Assembly (NCBI RefSeq): GCF_009708215.1
Contig: NZ_CP046175.1
Span: 4,898,001-4,962,000, forward strand
Direction of reading: 5' to 3'
DNA: 64,000 nucleotides
DNA from: Occultella kanbiaonis
GTDB lineage: Bacteria; Actinomycetota; Actinomycetes; Actinomycetales; Beutenbergiaceae
Of the stretch, positions 1 through 8,374 are shown piece by piece. Position numbers and translations under genes: made by a program. Within the stretch, counting starts at the first letter, position 1. The number at the start of each line of letters is the position of its first letter. Below the pieces are notes generated by a model. It had not been told where the DNA came from and searched no databases. It saw only the letters and a list, made by a program, of their open reading frames with translations.

Positions 1-64
1 CGGGTTCTGCGATCGCCCGGCCCAGGCCCGTTCGGACCCGCGCCACATCGTCCACCTCGACCAC
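1..64 (-). CDS. Possible N-terminus of an upstream-truncated gene (unidentified)
   Basis: A GTG codon at 64 opens a frame that runs off the left window edge (about 21 residues, beginning VVEVDDVARVRTGLGRAI). A purine-rich stretch lies about 9 bases before it, and upstream on the minus strand is a promoter-like pair: TTGACC, 18 bases, TAGCGT. The residues suit the first helix of a small regulator, but too little is visible to name a family. It would be transcribed in the same direction as the GH31 gene, after that gene's terminator-like hairpin. Confidence 0.3.
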   Translation of the reverse strand, partial: MVEVDDVARVRTGLGRAIAEP

Positions 65-181
65 TGGCCGTTCCCCCACTCGTCATCGACTGATGTAAGT
101 ACGCTACACAGATCGTCAGACTAGGGTCAATTAGTTACGTCGACGTTACGCGCGCTTCCCACGCGTGCCGTGCCCCGCGGA

Positions 182-200
182 GCAGCCTCTCAGAGGCTGC
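182..200 (-). terminator. Short hairpin at the 3' end of the GH31 gene
   Basis: A perfect 9-bp stem (GCAGCCTCT / AGAGGCTGC) with a single-base loop overlaps the GH31 stop codon. It has no U-tract. Such GC-rich hairpins are common 3' ends in actinobacteria. It may close the seven-gene operon that begins near 10.3 kb. Confidence 0.4.
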
Positions 201-2226
201 CGACCAGGCCGGGCAGCGCCCCGGCGCGGGCGAACACCGGGATCACCTCGATCGGCGCGTCGACCTCGATCCGCTGCCCGCCGTGGTGCACCTCGCCGGT
301 GCGCAGGTCGGTCCAGTCCGTCCCGGCCGGCAGGTAGACCGGCCGCGAGCGCGCCCCGGCCCGGAGCACCGGCGCGACCAGCAGGTCCGGCCCGAACAGG
401 AACTGATCGGCCACGTCCCACGCAGCCGGGTCGCCCGGGAACTCATGGAACAGGGCGCGCATCACCGGCTGTCCGTCGGTGTGCGCGGCGCCCATCACCG
501 ATCGCGTGTAGTCGCGCAGCCGCTCCCGCAGGTGGGCGTAGCGGGACAGGATCGCGAACACCTCCTCGCCGAAGCTCCAGAGCTCGTTGGCGGCGCCGGA
601 GTCCCGGCGGTGGCTCCCGTCCGCGGCCCGGACCCGCTCGGCCGGGCCGCGGTCACCGTGCAGCCGCATCACGGGCAGGAAGGTCCCGAACTGGAACCAG
701 CGCACCAGGAGTTCGTGGAAGGCCGGGTCATCGGTGCGTCCGCCGCCGAACCCACCGATGTCCGTGGTGAACCACGGGATCCCGGCCACGCCCATGTGGA
801 TCCCCGCGGTGATCTGGCGGGCCATCGACGCGAAGCTGGAGTGGATGTCGCCGGACCAGACGAGGGCGCCGTAGCGCTGACTGCCGGCCCACGCGGCCCG
901 CACCAGACTGACCGGAGCACCGTCGCCGTCGGCCATCAGTCCGTCATGGAAGGTGCGCGCGAACAGTTGCGGGTAGATGTTGCCGACCTCGCGGACCTGG
1001 CCGAGGTGGTACCGGTAGGCGGCGTAGTCGTAGAACGCGAACTCGGGCTCCGCCTCGTCCAGCCAGAACAGCCGGATGCCGTGCCGGGCGTAGTTGGCGC
1101 GGCAGGTCTCCCAGAGGAACTCGCGGGCCGCCGGGTTCGTCACGTCCACGAACTGGCTCGGGCCCTCGAACGCCATCTGGACGTCGACGCCCCGGTTGGA
1201 CAGGGCGAGCCAGCCCTCGCGGGCCATCCGCGCATAGTTCTCCGAGGAGTGCGACACCTGGGGCCACACCGACACCATGAGCTCGATGCCGAGGTCCTTC
1301 AGCTCCGCGACCATCGCGGCCGGATCGGGCCAGAACTCCTCCTCGAACCGGTAGTCGCCCATGTGCGGCCAGTGGAAGAAGTCGGCGACGATGACGTCCA
1401 TCGGCAGCCCACGCCGTTTGTGCTCCCGGGCCACCTCGAGCAGCTGCTCCTGGTTCCAGTACCGCAGCTTGCACTGCCAGAAGCCGAGGCCGTGCTCCGG
1501 CATCATCGGCGCGTGCCCGGTGGCGTCCGCGTAGGCGGCGGTGATCTGCGCCGGCGACGATCCCGCGGTGACCCAGTAGTCGATCTGCCTGGTGGACTCG
1601 GCGACCCACTCGGTGCGGTTGCTCGCGAACGTCGCCCGGCCGACCGCGGGATTGTGCCAGAGGAACCCGTAGCCGGCACTGGACAGCACGAACGGCACGC
1701 TCACCTGCGAGTTGCGGTGGGCGAGCTCGAACGTGCAGCCCTTGATGTCGAGGATGTCCTGCTGGTACTGACCCATCCCGTAGAGCTTCTCGGTGGGATC
1801 GGCCACCAGGGCGAGCGTGGTGGCATAGGTACCGCCGTCCTGCGCCGAGTAGTCCCGAGCCCGCAGCTTGAGGGCGCCGCCGGCGTCCGCCTCGGCGAAC
1901 AGCAGGCGTCCGTCGGCCCCGTAGAACTCCAGCCGGCACGCGAAACGCTGGTAGCCGGACTGTCCGTCGAAATGGTCCCGGGCGGTCGCGACGACGCGCA
2001 GCTCACCGTTGGTCAGGGTCGCCACCGAGCCGTCGACGGCGACCCTCACCTCCTCGTGGGCACCCGCCTGCGGTGGCAGCAGCGCCCAGTCGGTGTCGAT
2101 CACGTCGGCCCCGTGGGCGGCGCGCACCCGTACCGAGTCGGCGCCCCAGGCCTGGACCACGAGGGTCTCGCCACCGCCTCGCCAGGTGAGGCTCTCGGCG
2201 TCGGTCCGGAAGTGGTGATCGGTCAT
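190..2226 (-). CDS. GH31 glycoside hydrolase, alpha-xylosidase/alpha-glucosidase type
   Basis: The 678-residue protein has the YicI-like GH31 layout: an N-terminal beta-sandwich, then a barrel. The catalytic segment LFWLDEAEPEF carries the nucleophile Asp, and a later WSGDIHSSF segment carries the acid/base Asp. There is no signal peptide, so it should act in the cytoplasm on imported oligosaccharides, removing alpha-linked xylose or glucose. It is the last gene of the operon with the ABC importer and two GH127-type enzymes, 53 bases after the previous gene. The ATG at 2226 (MTDHH) starts the recognisable domain; the frame stays open upstream only as read-through into the neighbour's shadow. 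Family assignment is firm. Substrate is inferred, and alpha-xylosidase is the commonest activity for this subgroup. Confidence 0.88.
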   Translation of the reverse strand: MTDHHFRTDAESLTWRGGGETLVVQAWGADSVRVRAAHGADVIDTDWALLPPQAGAHEEVRVAVDGSVATLTNGELRVVATARDHFDGQSGYQRFACRLEFYGADGRLLFAEADAGGALKLRARDYSAQDGGTYATTLALVADPTEKLYGMGQYQQDILDIKGCTFELAHRNSQVSVPFVLSSAGYGFLWHNPAVGRATFASNRTEWVAESTRQIDYWVTAGSSPAQITAAYADATGHAPMMPEHGLGFWQCKLRYWNQEQLLEVAREHKRRGLPMDVIVADFFHWPHMGDYRFEEEFWPDPAAMVAELKDLGIELMVSVWPQVSHSSENYARMAREGWLALSNRGVDVQMAFEGPSQFVDVTNPAAREFLWETCRANYARHGIRLFWLDEAEPEFAFYDYAAYRYHLGQVREVGNIYPQLFARTFHDGLMADGDGAPVSLVRAAWAGSQRYGALVWSGDIHSSFASMARQITAGIHMGVAGIPWFTTDIGGFGGGRTDDPAFHELLVRWFQFGTFLPVMRLHGDRGPAERVRAADGSHRRDSGAANELWSFGEEVFAILSRYAHLRERLRDYTRSVMGAAHTDGQPVMRALFHEFPGDPAAWDVADQFLFGPDLLVAPVLRAGARSRPVYLPAGTDWTDLRTGEVHHGGQRIEVDAPIEVIPVFARAGALPGLVGSL

Positions 2227-2279
2227 GCGGGTTCGAACTCCGTTGGGTTGGTGGGACGGCCAGGGGCCGCGCGGACGGG

Positions 2280-4070
2280 TCAGACGATCCGCGGGTCGTC
2301 CAGGTCGAAGTAGACGCGGTACGGCGTCCGTTCGGCGATCTCCGACAGCGGCCGCAGGTCGCCGAGCGGCAGGCGAGCCGTCCCGACGCCGACGGGCGTG
2401 TATCGCACGCCGTCGCCCGGCTCGAAGGCCTGGTCGAGGTCGACCATCTCCCAGGGGGTCGGGAGCGAGATCGGCATGGTCCAGTCGGCCTTCTGCGCCA
2501 GCACGACCGGGCCGTGCGCGAAGGCGACCCGGTTCGGGTGCCGGGCGTCGACCGGCAGGACCCGCAGCCCGGCACCGATCGTGACGTCGATGACGTCGCC
2601 GTCGCACCAGTCCCGGTCGATGACGAGCCAGCCCCCTGCCGTCGCGACCGCGGGCACCGGCTCCCCGTTCACGGCCGCAGCGAAGCCGTCGCTCCAGGAC
2701 GGGACCCGCAGCCGCAGCGCCAGGTGACCGGAGCCGCGCAGGGTCAGGCGGGCATCGTCGGTCTGCGGGAAGGAGGTCTGGAGGGTGAGGCCGAACTCGC
2801 GTCCCTCGTGTTCCCAGGAGACCGTCGACGGCACGTAGAGCAGCACGGCGAGTCCGTCGTCGGCCGCGTAGTAGAGGAAGTTCGGGAGTTCGGAGACGCA
2901 CTGGAGGTACGTCCCGGAGCAGCACGGCCAGTCGTCCCAGTGCGGCAGCTTGGTGGCGACCCCGAGGCGGTAGTCCTGGTAGTAGGGCGTCCGGCCACCC
3001 GGCCTGACCGGCGTCACCGCGCCGATCCCGGAGTAGACGAGCTGCTCGACCCAGTCCCCGTAGCGCGCCTCGCCGGTGTACGTCAGCAGGGCCGCGGACA
3101 CCTTGAACGCGGCCCACGACCCGCACACGATCTCGGCGGAGTCGGTGCGCCACTCGAGGCTGCGCCCGAGCGCGCCGTCCTCCGGCAGCGTGAACTCGCT
3201 CGGACCGTAACCGCCCGTGGCAAACGTCTGCGTCGTGGTGAAGTACGTGTGCGCGTTGCGCACGATCTCCAGGTACCGGTCCTCGCCGGTGGCCTCGTAC
3301 GCCGCGGCCGCCGACGCGAACGTGTTCAGGTGCGAGTACGCGTGCAGCCAGGTCGGGACCGGCCAGGGCAGGCCCGGCTGGGGCTCCGTCAGGAAGCGGT
3401 CCCAGTAGGCGTCGTAGTGCCACTCCCGCGCGAACTCGCCGACCCGCTCGTCCGCACCGGCCAGCCAGGCGCGGTGGAGGTTCTCGGCGAGGGTGTACCA
3501 CTCGAGGGTGCGGGCATGGCTGGTCGGCCCGATCCGGCCGCCGGCGAAGTCGCGCGCCGACGGCGTCGGGCGGGCCCGGTCGAAGGTCCGGTCCGCCCAG
3601 GGCACGGTCCGTTCGAGGAGCGCGAGCGCCGGCTCGTGCCCGGTGTGGGTGAACGTGTCGACGAGTCCGCAGATGAGCTTCTCGTAGCCGTACAGGGACA
3701 TCCGGACGTCACCGTCGGGACCGACCGTCTCCGCGAAGCCGTCGACCAGTTCGATCGCCCGCTCGCTCGCCGCCGCCACGCCGGCGGTGACGCCGAGGCG
3801 GGCGAGTCCGCTGACCCACTGCCCGAACGTGGGTTCCGAGGTCACCGTGGACCACCCGGTCAGGGGCGCGCCGGGAGCGGCCCGGCCGGCCGCCGTCCGG
3901 AAGCCGTGCAGGACGTCGTCCGGGTCCATGGCGAGATAGGTGTCCGCGGCGTCCGCGATGCGCTCGGCCAGCGGCCCACTCTCGATCCGGACCCGCCCGG
4001 TGTGCCCGAGCGGCCGCAGTACCTCCTGCGCGCGGACGCGCTCGGACCGTTCGACTCGTCTCCTCGACAC
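2280..4070 (-). CDS. GH127-like (DUF1680) beta-L-arabinofuranosidase-type hydrolase, divergent active site
   Basis: The 596-residue protein belongs to the DUF1680 clan (GH127/GH146 and relatives), with an (alpha/alpha)6 barrel and C-terminal beta-sandwiches. The adjacent cysteines that include the nucleophile in characterised GH127 enzymes appear as CCSGTYLQC rather than the usual CCPPN seen in the paralogue at 8.4-10.3 kb. The metal-site Glu/Cys segment reads AEIVC (two residues between Glu and Cys) instead of ETC. The zinc-thiolate chemistry is probably kept, but substrate or linkage may differ. The GTG start at 4070 is preceded by AAGGGAA at good spacing and lies 12 bases after the YesL-like gene. 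No signal peptide is visible, so it is probably cytoplasmic. Confidence 0.8.
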   Translation of the reverse strand: MSRRRVERSERVRAQEVLRPLGHTGRVRIESGPLAERIADAADTYLAMDPDDVLHGFRTAAGRAAPGAPLTGWSTVTSEPTFGQWVSGLARLGVTAGVAAASERAIELVDGFAETVGPDGDVRMSLYGYEKLICGLVDTFTHTGHEPALALLERTVPWADRTFDRARPTPSARDFAGGRIGPTSHARTLEWYTLAENLHRAWLAGADERVGEFAREWHYDAYWDRFLTEPQPGLPWPVPTWLHAYSHLNTFASAAAAYEATGEDRYLEIVRNAHTYFTTTQTFATGGYGPSEFTLPEDGALGRSLEWRTDSAEIVCGSWAAFKVSAALLTYTGEARYGDWVEQLVYSGIGAVTPVRPGGRTPYYQDYRLGVATKLPHWDDWPCCSGTYLQCVSELPNFLYYAADDGLAVLLYVPSTVSWEHEGREFGLTLQTSFPQTDDARLTLRGSGHLALRLRVPSWSDGFAAAVNGEPVPAVATAGGWLVIDRDWCDGDVIDVTIGAGLRVLPVDARHPNRVAFAHGPVVLAQKADWTMPISLPTPWEMVDLDQAFEPGDGVRYTPVGVGTARLPLGDLRPLSEIAERTPYRVYFDLDDPRIV

Positions 4071-4082
4071 CTGTTGTTCCCT

Positions 4083-4745
4083 TCAGACCTGAGAGTGGCT
4101 GGGTACCTGCGACGGGCGCGGTTCCTTGGCCGGCCGGGGCAGCACGCCGCTGCGCCACAGCCAGGCCGACGTGAGCAGGGCGGGCACTGCCACGCCGAAG
4201 ACGGGGATCAGGCCCGGAACCACGTAGTACACGCAGAGCGTCACGGCCAGCACCGCGGCCGTCCCGATCGCGGTCAGCGGGCGAGCCAGGACAAGCACCG
4301 CCGCGCGCCGCAGCGTCGCCAGTGGCCCCTCGTCGAAGTGCGCGGCCAGCATCCAGACCGAGGCGCACGCCAGGAACAGCACCGCGGCCGCGAACCACAG
4401 CACCGCCGCCACCCCGGCCGCCAGACCCTGGGCGCCTGCCGTGGTGAGGAGACGGTGCTCGACCAGCAGCAGGGCCCACGCCGCGGTCAGCGCGTACCCG
4501 ATGAGGTTCGCCGAACCCAGCTCCGCGCGCCAGGCGGCCGCGAACTCGGCCCGCAGCGGCGCCCGGTGGGGGTCATCGGGACGCATCACGTCCCGACGCA
4601 GCACAGCATGCACCGCGGCCGTCGCCGGGAACACCCCGACGACCACCCCGCCCCGCAGCGTGTACAGCAGCCACAGGAGGTTCAGGAGGAACAGGCGCAG
4701 ACCGATCTCGCCGGCGCGGGTGTGCCATCCGAGCAGGCGCAGCAT
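4083..4745 (-). CDS. YesL-like DUF624 membrane protein of the arabinose-island ABC operon
   Basis: This 220-residue protein has about five hydrophobic segments and the DUF624/YesL pattern near the N-terminus (LNLLWLLYTLRGGVVVGVFPAT). YesL-type proteins are encoded beside LplB/YtcP-type oligosaccharide importers in Gram-positive bacteria; their biochemical role is unknown. The ATG overlaps the TGA of the preceding permease (TGATG), so translation is coupled. A second DUF624 gene accompanies the other importer at 25.8 kb, which supports a functional tie to this transporter type. Confidence 0.85.
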   Translation of the reverse strand: MLRLLGWHTRAGEIGLRLFLLNLLWLLYTLRGGVVVGVFPATAAVHAVLRRDVMRPDDPHRAPLRAEFAAAWRAELGSANLIGYALTAAWALLLVEHRLLTTAGAQGLAAGVAAVLWFAAAVLFLACASVWMLAAHFDEGPLATLRRAAVLVLARPLTAIGTAAVLAVTLCVYYVVPGLIPVFGVAVPALLTSAWLWRSGVLPRPAKEPRPSQVPSHSQV

Positions 4746-5647
4746 CAGCCCTTCACCGATCCGATCATGACGCCCTTCTCGAAGTACCGCTGCAGGAACG
4801 GGTACAGCACGATGATCGGCAGGGTGGAGACCACGATCACGCCGTACTTGATCTGGTCCGCGTACTGCTGGGCGTAGCTGCCGCCCGTGCCGCCCGCGCC
4901 ACCGGCACCGCCGGCGAACGCCTGGTTGGAGATCAGGATGTCCCGGAGCACGATCTGCAACGGCTGTCTGTCGTAGGTACGGACGAACACCAGCCCGGTG
5001 AAGAAGTCGTTCCAGTGCTGCACCAGGTAGTAGAGCCCGATCACCGAGATGATCGCCATGGACAGGGGGATCGCGATCTTCGCGAAGAACTGGAAGTAGT
5101 TCGCCCCGTCGATCGTGGCGGCCTCGAAGATCTCCTCGGGAAGGGAGTTCTCGAAGAACGCGCGCGCGATGATCAGGTTGAAGACGTTCACAGCGGACGG
5201 CAGGACGAACACCGCCCAGTTGTCCAGGAGGTTGAGGTCCCGGTACAGCAGGTAGGTGGGGATCAGCCCGCCGCTGAAGAACATCGTGAACGCGAAGAAC
5301 AACATGAGCACCTTGCGGGGTGCGAACTCGCGCCGGGACAGCGCGTACGCGGCCGGCAGGGTCACGAGCAGGTTCAGCGCCGTCCCCGCCACCGTGTACA
5401 GGAGCGTGTTCCGGTAGCCGGTCCAGATCCGGCTGTCGGCGAAGATCTGCTCATAGCCGAACCAGGACCACCCGCGCGGCCAGAAGGAGACCCGGCCCGT
5501 GGCCACCAGGGTCGGGTCCGAGACCGAGGCGATCATCACGAAGTACACCGGGTACAGCGTGACGAACAGGATGAGCCCGCAGCTCAGCGCCAGGAACACC
5601 GCGAAGGCGATGTCCCCGGGGCTGCGGTGCCGAAGCCTTTTCAGCAT
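4745..5647 (-). CDS. Carbohydrate ABC transporter permease (YtcP/LplC type)
   Basis: This binding-protein-dependent inner-membrane permease of about 300 residues has six predicted helices. The MalG-type coupling loop is visible as EIFEAATIDGANYFQFFAKIAIP, and the protein ends in the family's typical KGVMIGSVKG. It pairs with the LplB-type permease upstream to import an oligosaccharide delivered by the lipoprotein at 6.7-8.3 kb. I chose the ATG at 5647 because GAGAGGA lies 9 bases before it; the ATG at 5656 has that element directly against it. No ATPase gene is in the operon, as is usual for importers that use a shared MsmK-like ATPase encoded elsewhere. Confidence 0.9.
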   Translation of the reverse strand: MLKRLRHRSPGDIAFAVFLALSCGLILFVTLYPVYFVMIASVSDPTLVATGRVSFWPRGWSWFGYEQIFADSRIWTGYRNTLLYTVAGTALNLLVTLPAAYALSRREFAPRKVLMLFFAFTMFFSGGLIPTYLLYRDLNLLDNWAVFVLPSAVNVFNLIIARAFFENSLPEEIFEAATIDGANYFQFFAKIAIPLSMAIISVIGLYYLVQHWNDFFTGLVFVRTYDRQPLQIVLRDILISNQAFAGGAGGAGGTGGSYAQQYADQIKYGVIVVSTLPIIVLYPFLQRYFEKGVMIGSVKG

Positions 5648-5661
5648 GGTCGTCATTCCTC

Positions 5662-6645
5662 TCACCACAGGCTCGTGTTGGCGACGCGCTTGGCGATCTG
5701 GTTCGTGACCACCAGGAACACGAAGTTGATCGCCGTGTTGAACAGCCCGATCGCCGTCGCATAGCTGAACTGGTTGGACAGGATCCCGATCTTGTACACG
5801 TAGGTCGAGATCACCTCCGAGACGGAGAGGTTCAGCGGGTTCTGCATCAGGAAGATCTTCTCGAAGCCGGCGTTCAGCACGCCGCCCATGTTCAGGATCA
5901 GCAGCACGATCATGGTCGGGATCAGAGCCGGCAGATCGATGTGGCGAACGATGCTGAGGCGGCCGGCGCCGTCGATCTTCGCCGCCTCGTAGAGCTGGGT
6001 GTCCACGCTGGCCAGGGCGGCCAGGTAGATGATCGAGTTCCAGCCGCAGTGCTGCCACACCTCGGAGATCACATACACCGGCACGAACGCCGAGGGGTCG
6101 CCGAGGAAGTTCACCCCGGTCAGTCCCAGGCCCTCGAGGAACCGGGTGATCAGCCCCGAGGTCGGCGAGAGGAACACCTGCAGCATGCCGACGATCACCA
6201 CGATGGAGATGAAGTGCGGCAGGTAGGTGGCCGTCTGGAGGAACTTCTTGCGCGACCTGCCGATCACCTGGTTCACGAGCAGCGCCAGCGCGATCGGGGC
6301 GATGAAGCCCACCACCAGGGTGGTCACGCTGATCACCACGGTGTTGCGCATCAGGGTCCAGAACTGCGGACTCTCGAAGAACTGCCGGAAGTACTTCAGT
6401 CCCACCCACTCCCCGCCGGTCAGGCCGGCGGTGAAGTCGAACTCGCGGAACGCGAGCTGGATCCCGTACATCGGGATGTAGGAGAACACCGCCACGAACG
6501 CGATGGCCGGGGCGGCCATCACCCACAGTTGCCAGTACCTGCGGAAGTGGCGGCGCAGGCCCCGGGGCGGGGGCACACCGGCCCCGGTCGCGGCCCTCGA
6601 GCGCCGGCCCGCCGCCTTGACCGGCGTGGGTTCGATCAGCGTCAT
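5662..6645 (-). CDS. Carbohydrate ABC transporter permease (LplB type)
   Basis: The 327-residue membrane protein has six predicted helices and the LplB/MalF-like signature PMYGIQLAFREFDF near the first helix. The ATPase-coupling loop reads LYEAAKIDGAGRLSIVRHIDLP. The ATG at 6645 is preceded by an excellent ribosome site (AAGGAGG, 5 bases). It follows the solute-binding protein gene across a strong hairpin (6669-6701) and precedes the second permease by a few bases. In this operon it should import arabinose- or xylose-containing oligosaccharides; the exact ligand is unknown. Confidence 0.92.
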   Translation of the reverse strand: MTLIEPTPVKAAGRRSRAATGAGVPPPRGLRRHFRRYWQLWVMAAPAIAFVAVFSYIPMYGIQLAFREFDFTAGLTGGEWVGLKYFRQFFESPQFWTLMRNTVVISVTTLVVGFIAPIALALLVNQVIGRSRKKFLQTATYLPHFISIVVIVGMLQVFLSPTSGLITRFLEGLGLTGVNFLGDPSAFVPVYVISEVWQHCGWNSIIYLAALASVDTQLYEAAKIDGAGRLSIVRHIDLPALIPTMIVLLILNMGGVLNAGFEKIFLMQNPLNLSVSEVISTYVYKIGILSNQFSYATAIGLFNTAINFVFLVVTNQIAKRVANTSLW

Positions 6646-6668
6646 CCTGGCCTCCTTCGGCCGTTTGG

Positions 6669-6701
6669 CCGGGCCCGCCGCCGTCATGGCGGCGGGCCCG
6701 G
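6669..6701 (-). terminator. Intercistronic hairpin between solute-binding protein and permease genes
   Basis: A perfect 14-bp GC stem with a 5-base loop (GTCAT) lies 7 bases after the binding-protein stop codon and ahead of the permease ribosome site. It has no U-tract. In ABC operons such hairpins often act as partial terminators or block 3' decay, giving more binding protein than permease. The second importer operon has an equivalent element at 28104-28135. Confidence 0.7.
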
Positions 6702-6708
6702 GAGGTGA

Positions 6709-8325
6709 TCAGCCCAGCGAGGCGATGTACTCGTCGTAGTAGCCCTGGTAGATCTCCACGTTCTGCGGCACGCCCGCGGCCTCCAGCTGGGCGACGTAGT
6801 CGTCCCAGCCGGCCTCCGCGCCGCCCTCGGTGATCCAGGTCGCCCAGTTCTGCATCGCGATGGCGAGGAAGTTGGTGTTGTTCAGCGAGACGGTCGAGGA
6901 GTCCTCGGCGCTCAGGCTGAAGAACTCCGCCGGGAACACGTCCTCGACCGGGTCGACGTTCGCCAGCGCATCGGCCAGCGGTTCGGCCTGGTCGTTGGCC
7001 TCCTGCAGGTCGGAGGGCAGCACCACCTCGATGTCGTCACGGATCCACATCGGCCCGTTGTCCGCCAGGGAGGTGGTCCACTTCCAGGTGGAGGGGTCCG
7101 AGGTCTCGTCGGCGGGCGGCAGCACGGTGTACGCGTTCTCGCCGGTCTCCTCGATGTTCGGACCGATGTCACCCCAGAGGACCTGCACCGAGATGTCCTG
7201 GTCGTAGAAGGCGTCGATCACTCGCAGGGAGGCGTCACGAGCGTCCGTCTGCGCGGACATCGTGATGCTGTTCGGCCCGTAGTTCAGCGAGTAGTTGTCG
7301 TAGCTCCAGACCACGTCGGAGGCGTCGGCACCCGGCGCGGCCATCGGCGCGGTGGCTGCGTACTGCGGGGCGAGCTGGGCGCCGAAACGGTCGGACGCCG
7401 TCCAGCCCCAGGAGAACCCGACGGTCGCGTCGTCGCCGTTGCCACGGCCGACCGACTGGTAGGCGGAGTAGTCCTGCGTCATGACCTCCTGGCTGATGAG
7501 GCCCTCGGCGTAGCAGTCGTGCAGGAACTCCACGACGTCGCGGTAGCGCTCGTCGGTGAAGAAGTTGCCCACCTCGCCGTCCTCGACGAAGTAGCCGGCG
7601 CCGCCGCCGCCCGTGATCGGCAGCCCGAGGCTGCCCAGGAACGCGGAGGGCTGGAAGAAGCCGAAGCCGCCGGTCCCGGTCGGCGACCAGTCCATCGGGA
7701 TCTCGTCACCGGCGTCGCCGTTGCCGTTCGCATCCTCGTCCTTGAACGCCTTCAGGACCTCGAAGAGCTCGTCCCAGGTGGTCGGCATCTCCAGTCCCAG
7801 GTTGTCCAGCCACTGCTGGTTGATGTACTGCCGGGTGGCGGTCTGTGGCCAGAACCGGCGATAGCTCGGCAACGAGAACACCTCGCCCTCCGGCTGCGTG
7901 GCCATCACCTCGGTCTCCGGGACCGCCTCGAACATGCCCTGCACGTTGGGCAGCGCGTCCAGATCGTCGCTGAGGTCCTCGAACAGCCCGTTGAACGTGA
8001 CCAGGTCGGAGTCGGTGATCGCGTTCACGCCGACCACCAGGTCGGGGATGTCGCCGGCGGCCAGCATCGTGGACTTCTTCTGGTCCCAGTCGGCGGAGAC
8101 CTCCTCCCATTCGATGGTCACGTCGGCCATCTCCTCGAGCTGAGCAACCCAGTCCATGTCGGACATCGGGCCGGTCAGGGGGTGCTTGAGCACCAGGATC
8201 TGGATGGTCTCGCCGCCACCCCCGTTGCCGCCGTCGTCTGCGCCGTCATCGCCGCCGGACGTGCAGCCGGCGAGCACGAGCCCGCCTGCCACGACCGCGG
8301 CGGTCGCCGTCAGTGCCTTCCTCAT
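6709..8325 (-). CDS. Extracellular solute-binding lipoprotein of oligosaccharide ABC importer
   Basis: A type II signal peptide (RKALTATAAVVAGG) ends in the lipobox LAGC. It is followed by a Gly/Asp-rich linker and a LipO/LplA-like family 1 binding domain, 538 residues in all. The protein should be anchored outside the membrane and deliver an oligosaccharide to the two downstream permeases. The second of two adjacent ATGs (8325) sits 7 bases after GAAGGG and is preferred over 8328. The gene follows the first GH127 gene by about 50 bases in the same operon, which suggests an arabino-oligosaccharide ligand. Confidence 0.92.
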   Translation of the reverse strand: MRKALTATAAVVAGGLVLAGCTSGGDDGADDGGNGGGGETIQILVLKHPLTGPMSDMDWVAQLEEMADVTIEWEEVSADWDQKKSTMLAAGDIPDLVVGVNAITDSDLVTFNGLFEDLSDDLDALPNVQGMFEAVPETEVMATQPEGEVFSLPSYRRFWPQTATRQYINQQWLDNLGLEMPTTWDELFEVLKAFKDEDANGNGDAGDEIPMDWSPTGTGGFGFFQPSAFLGSLGLPITGGGGAGYFVEDGEVGNFFTDERYRDVVEFLHDCYAEGLISQEVMTQDYSAYQSVGRGNGDDATVGFSWGWTASDRFGAQLAPQYAATAPMAAPGADASDVVWSYDNYSLNYGPNSITMSAQTDARDASLRVIDAFYDQDISVQVLWGDIGPNIEETGENAYTVLPPADETSDPSTWKWTTSLADNGPMWIRDDIEVVLPSDLQEANDQAEPLADALANVDPVEDVFPAEFFSLSAEDSSTVSLNNTNFLAIAMQNWATWITEGGAEAGWDDYVAQLEAAGVPQNVEIYQGYYDEYIASLG

Positions 8326-8374
8326 CATTGAGCCCTTCGTGTGGTGATTCGGTGGGGGGTGCGTCGTCCGCGAC

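Noticed and set aside
2227-3501. N-terminal extension of the GH31 frame
   Set aside because: The extra residues are Arg/Ala/Gly-rich out-of-frame shadow of the GH127-like gene. The ATG at 2226 begins the recognisable protein.
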